Positions 60,399 to 64,000 of a DNA stretch of 64,000 nt are shown piece by piece (the stretch's first letter is position 1; each line of letters starts with the position of its first letter). The stretch comes from JAJVID01 sp035714085 (lineage in GTDB: Bacteria; Acidobacteriota; Blastocatellia; RBC074). The stretch lies in assembly GCA_035714085.1 (NCBI GenBank), contig DASTMP010000227.1, positions 1 through 64,000 of the forward strand. The letters run 5' to 3'. Under the pieces are notes generated by a model, which was not told the DNA's origin, searched no databases, and saw nothing but the letters and a program-made list of their open reading frames with translations. Position numbers and translations under genes: made by a program.

Positions 60399-62846
60399 AT
60401 GCGAACATTCTGGCAAGACTTGCGCCACGGCGCGCGGTTGTTACTCAACCAGCCTGGGTTCACGTTGATCGCCGTGATCACGCTCGGACTGGGCATCGGG
60501 GCAGTCACGGCAATCTTCAGTGTGGTTGACGCCGTATTGTTGCGCCCACTGCCGTATAAAGAGCCGGAGCGAATCGCGCTTATCGAGCAGAACATGCCGA
60601 AGCTGGATTTGTATTACGGCGGCGTCTCCGCCCCGGAGTTGCTCGATTACATCGCCGGCAATGAGACCTTCGCCGAGATGGCCGGCTACGGGATCATCAA
60701 TCTGAACCTGACCGGCGAGCGCGATCCGCGGCGCATTGAAGTCGCGCGCGTTTCGCCCAGCCTTTTTCCGCTGCTCGGCGTGACGCCATTGTTAGGGCGA
60801 GGCTTCACGGCTGAAGAAGACGAAGTCGGGAAGAACCGCGTCGTCGCGCTCAGCGAAGGACTCTGGCGAAAACATTTCGGCGCCGATCCGAACATTGTCG
60901 GGCGGGTGGTGAAGCTCGACGAGGCGCCGTATACGGTGATCGGCGTGATGCCAGCGCGTTTGCGGTTTCCGCCGACGCGCGACGGTTTTGCCAGCGCCGT
61001 CGAATTGTGGACGCCGCTCGCGTTGACCGACGACGAGAAGCAGGCGCGTAGAAGAGATTCCAATTTCAATCTGATCGGCCGCCTCAAGCCGGGTGTAGGA
61101 CTTGAGCAGGCGCAAGCCAATATGGCCGCCGTCGCCGCGCGCGTCGAGCGGCAATACCCAGACATCTATCAGGGCAACACACGTATCGCCGCAACGGCCG
61201 TCGGCCTTACGGAGCGGATGACGCAGAAGGTCCGCCTCGTCGTGTTGATGCTCTTCGGCGCGGTCGCGCTTGTCTTACTGATCGCCTGCGCCAACATCGC
61301 CAATCTCCAGCTCGCCCGCGCGGCCGCGAGGCGGAAGGAGATCGCGATTCGCAGCGCGCTCGGCGCAGTCCCCTGGCGGATCGCGCGGCAGACCTTGACC
61401 GAGAGCCTGTTGCTCGCGCTCATCGGCGGCGTGGTCGGGTCGCTGATCGCGGTGTGGGCGCTGGACCTGATCGTCAAGTTCGGGCCGGAGAATGTGCCGA
61501 GGCTCAGCGAAGTCCGCCTCGATCCGCGCGCGCTCGGTTTCACACTGCTCGTCACATTGTTGACCGGCGTGTTGTTCGGTCTCGCGCCGGCGCTTCAGGG
61601 CGCGCGAGTCAGTCTTACCGAAGCGATCAACGAATCGGGGCGCGCGTCCGACGCGGGAGGGCGTGAAGGGGCGCGGTTGCGTAATGCGTTGGTGATCCTG
61701 GAAACGGCTCTGGCTGTCGTGTTGCTCGTCGGCGCGGGATTGCTCATCAACAGCTTCGTTCGGTTGTTGCGCACGCCGCCGGGATTCAACCCGGATGGCG
61801 TGATTGTCGCGCGCACGACGCTCCCCCAGGCGCGATATCCGGAGGCGGAGCGCGGAAAGACGGTATACAGACGAGCGCTCGAACGCATCGCGGTGTTGCC
61901 CGGCGTGCAACAAGTGAGCGTCGCTTCGTATCTGCCGCTGGCTAGCGAGTGGCAGATCGGCGTCCGTATCGAAGGCGGCGGAGAGAGCGAGTATTACATG
62001 ACCTATGGCTCCTGGGTGAGCAACGACTTTTTCCGCTCTATGGGGATTCCGTTGAAGAAGGGGCGCGTGTTCACCGACCAGGACCGCGCCGACACGACGC
62101 CGGTCGTGGCGGTCAACGAGGCGATGGCGCGCCGCTTCTGGCCCGGGCAGGACGCGGTCGGGAAACGCATCCGCTGGGGCGGGTGGAACCCGCCTGGAGG
62201 CTGGTTGACGATCGCTGGAGTAGTCGCCGACGTGAAGTTCTCGTCGCTCGAAGCCGAAAGCCCGCCGACCGTTTATATGCCGGTCTTTCAAATTCCTCGC
62301 ATCCGCCGCGACGCCGTTTTCATCGCGCGCACGACCGCCGATCCGGCCAGCCTGGCCGCCGCGATGCGCCGCGAGATCGCCGCCGTTGACGCCGACCTGC
62401 CTGTCTACGACGTTCGGACGATGAATCAAGTGATCGCCGAATCGGTCGCGCAAAGAAGATTTACGATGGAGTTGCTGGCGATCTTCGCCGCTGCCGCGCT
62501 CGGCTTGGCGGCCCTCGGCCTTTACGGCGTGCTGTCATACGCCGTGACGCAGCGGACGCGCGAGATCGGTATCCGTATGGCCTTAGGCGGTCGCCGTCAG
62601 GACGCGCTCAGGCTGGTCGTTGGGCAGGGGATGAAAATGGCGATGATCGGCGCTCTCGCCGGCTTAATCGCGTCGCTCGGTCTGACGAGGTTGATGAAGG
62701 GACTGCTCTTCGGCGTGAGCGCGAGCGATCCGCTTACTTTCATCGCGGTGACGTTGTTATTGACGCTGGTCGCGTTCGTGGCTTGTTGGATTCCGGCGAA
62801 AAGGGCGACGAAGGTTGATCCGATGGTGGCGCTCCGCTGCGAATAG
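60399..62846 (+). CDS. ADOP-type ABC efflux permease 6
   Basis: 815 residues. Leader FWQDLRHGARLLLNQPG, first FtsX unit with LLIACANIANLQLARAAARRKEIA, C-terminus CWIPAKRATKVDPMVALRCE. Here the ATG follows TAGGAGGAAG. A family B repeat separates it from ADOP 7. Confidence 0.93.
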   Translation: MRTFWQDLRHGARLLLNQPGFTLIAVITLGLGIGAVTAIFSVVDAVLLRPLPYKEPERIALIEQNMPKLDLYYGGVSAPELLDYIAGNETFAEMAGYGIINLNLTGERDPRRIEVARVSPSLFPLLGVTPLLGRGFTAEEDEVGKNRVVALSEGLWRKHFGADPNIVGRVVKLDEAPYTVIGVMPARLRFPPTRDGFASAVELWTPLALTDDEKQARRRDSNFNLIGRLKPGVGLEQAQANMAAVAARVERQYPDIYQGNTRIAATAVGLTERMTQKVRLVVLMLFGAVALVLLIACANIANLQLARAAARRKEIAIRSALGAVPWRIARQTLTESLLLALIGGVVGSLIAVWALDLIVKFGPENVPRLSEVRLDPRALGFTLLVTLLTGVLFGLAPALQGARVSLTEAINESGRASDAGGREGARLRNALVILETALAVVLLVGAGLLINSFVRLLRTPPGFNPDGVIVARTTLPQARYPEAERGKTVYRRALERIAVLPGVQQVSVASYLPLASEWQIGVRIEGGGESEYYMTYGSWVSNDFFRSMGIPLKKGRVFTDQDRADTTPVVAVNEAMARRFWPGQDAVGKRIRWGGWNPPGGWLTIAGVVADVKFSSLEAESPPTVYMPVFQIPRIRRDAVFIARTTADPASLAAAMRREIAAVDADLPVYDVRTMNQVIAESVAQRRFTMELLAIFAAAALGLAALGLYGVLSYAVTQRTREIGIRMALGGRRQDALRLVVGQGMKMAMIGALAGLIASLGLTRLMKGLLFGVSASDPLTFIAVTLLLTLVAFVACWIPAKRATKVDPMVALRCE

Positions 62847-62932
62847 GTTTCAGGTTTCAGGTGTCAGGTTTCAGATTTTCAGATAAGGAATGACGCCGCA
62901 GACTCTATCCTGACACCTGACACCTGAAACCT
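62846..62932. repeat. Heptamer hairpin, family B, copy 5
   Basis: Left arm CAGGTTT/CAGGTGT units (62847-62880), core GATAAGGAATGACGCCGCAG (62882-62901), right arm ACACCTG/AAACCTG units (62910-62931). The core is nearly identical to copy 2 and, inverted, to copy 1. Confidence 0.88.
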
Positions 62933-62947
62933 TCTTCAGGAGGAATT

Positions 62948-64000
62948 ATGCGAACATTCTGGCGAGACCTGCGCTACGGCGCGCGAATGTTGTTGAAGAA
63001 ACCCGGCTTCGCCTTGATTGCTGTTTTGACGCTAGCGCTTGGCGTTGGCGCGAACACGGCGATCTTCCAATTGCTGAACGCGGTGCGGTTGCGCTCGCTG
63101 CCTGTACGGAACCCGGAGGAGCTCGCCGAGGTGCGGATTGCGTCGCCGCGCGGGCGTTCGGGGGATTTCAATGGGCGGCGCCCGGAACTGACCAATCCGC
63201 TCTGGGAGCTGCTTCAGGAAAGGCAGCGGGCGTTTGACGGCCTCTTTGCTTGGAGCGCCGCGACCTTCGACCTGGCCCCGCGCGGAGAGCAACGCTTTAC
63301 AGAAGACGGGTTGTGGGTGAGTGGAGATTTCTTCAATGCGCTCGGAGTAAGGTCCGCGCTGGGGCGCGTCTTCACGCGCGCCGATGATCAGCGCGGCTGT
63401 GGTTCGCCCGGCGCGGTCATCAGCTACGCGTTCTGGCAGCGCGCATACGGCGGCGACCCGGCAATCGTCGGGCGGAAGATCACTCTCGACGGCCATCCGG
63501 TCCAGGTCATCGGCGTCACGGAGGCCGGCTTTTTCGGCGTCGAAGTGGGGCGCGGCTTTGACGTGGCCGCGCCGATTTGCGCCCAAGCCGCCATCAAGAG
63601 CGAAGATAACAGGATTGACCACCGCGCGTCCTGGTGGCTTGGGGCGATGGGTCGGCTCAAACCGGGCTGGACGCTTCAACAAGCCACCGCTCACCTGAAT
63701 TCGATCTCCCCCGGTATGTTTAGAGATACCGTGCATCCGGGTTACACGGCGGAGACGGCGGCGAAGTATCGCGCCTTAAAGCTGGAAGCGCAGGACGCCA
63801 GTTCCGGCGTCTCTTCATTGCGGGGGCGTTATAACGATCCGCTCACGTTGCTGTTGGCGATCGCCGGGCTGGTATTGCTGATCGCCTGCGCCAACCTGGC
63901 GAACCTGATGCTGGCGCGGGCGAGCGCGCGCGAACGCGAGATCGTCGTGCGGTTGGCGCTGGGCGCCTCGCGCGCGCGGCTGGTCCGGCAATTGATGACT
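62948..64000 (+). CDS. ADOP-type ABC efflux permease 7 (cut by window end)
   Basis: The first 351 residues are visible. Leader FWRDLRYGARMLLKKPG, first transmembrane helix, first periplasmic domain (with GDFFNALGVRSALGRVF, AVISYAFWQRAYGG) and the start of the first FtsX unit (LLIACANLANLMLARASARERE). The leader has WRD instead of WQD. Open to the last base of the window; AGGAGGAATT precedes the ATG. Confidence 0.9.
   Translation, partial: MRTFWRDLRYGARMLLKKPGFALIAVLTLALGVGANTAIFQLLNAVRLRSLPVRNPEELAEVRIASPRGRSGDFNGRRPELTNPLWELLQERQRAFDGLFAWSAATFDLAPRGEQRFTEDGLWVSGDFFNALGVRSALGRVFTRADDQRGCGSPGAVISYAFWQRAYGGDPAIVGRKITLDGHPVQVIGVTEAGFFGVEVGRGFDVAAPICAQAAIKSEDNRIDHRASWWLGAMGRLKPGWTLQQATAHLNSISPGMFRDTVHPGYTAETAAKYRALKLEAQDASSGVSSLRGRYNDPLTLLLAIAGLVLLIACANLANLMLARASAREREIVVRLALGASRARLVRQLMT

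Overview
The window looks like a chromosomal segment of a high-GC Acidobacteriota species, probably near the class Blastocatellia. This is inferred from family content, since no rRNA is present. The main evidence is seven large ABC-type permeases without an ATPase (the ADOP type, acidobacterial duplicated orphan permeases). Supporting families are an Oar-like receptor, a winged-helix/TolB fusion protein and a sigma factor / zinc-finger anti-sigma / TPR-CHAT group. No tRNA, rRNA, CRISPR array, integrase or transposase was seen.

Layout. 1-8.5 kb is housekeeping: an anti-sigma antagonist/anti-sigma kinase pair, aroA-aroK (shikimate pathway), an xisH-xisI pair wedged between aroK and a displaced copy of the aroK 3' end, a DUF3592 membrane protein, hemX/ccsA-like and hemA (tetrapyrrole), and proline dehydrogenase. 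8.6-14 kb (minus strand) holds a copper-type SCO protein, a hopanoid-type hpnK / EamA / EamA-HpnI group and a Kir-type K+ channel. 14.1-18 kb is a sugar-nucleotide operon behind a good sigma-70 promoter: nucleotidyltransferase, membrane glycosyltransferase-like protein, phosphohexomutase. 18.2-24.4 kb holds an ECF sigma factor, a membrane zinc-finger anti-sigma, a methyltransferase and a 1,143-residue TPR-CHAT protein. 24.4-36 kb is mixed: an ArsR-type regulator divergent from a P450, a TPR/permease chimera, an Oar-like receptor, a DUF5666-like protein, a winged-helix/TolB sensor, and a HAD phosphatase with a small membrane protein. 36.3-64 kb is the ADOP region: seven permeases (the last cut by the window edge), interspersed with secreted hydrolases (amidase, class C beta-lactamase-like, alpha/beta hydrolase, DUF1080, acetamidase/formamidase), an FG-GAP/FN3 secreted protein and a SnoaL/XRE divergent pair.

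The most unusual layer is non-coding. At least ten imperfect hairpins are built from short tandem units, mostly 7 bp, and several unrelated unit sequences are used (GGGGAAT, CAGGTGT, AAGGGTC, GGAGGAT). They fill gaps between genes, supply the ends of several genes (hpnK, SCO, Kir, possibly the aroK start) and in one case interrupt a membrane glycosyltransferase in frame. Those between ADOP genes share a conserved core of about 30 bp that occurs in both orientations. They resemble the heptameric STRR repeats described in filamentous cyanobacteria, as does the presence of xisH/xisI. Other notable points are the displaced aroK 3' end around xisHI, a permease N-terminus fused to a TPR protein, and an EamA transporter half fused to a hopanoid-type glycosyltransferase.
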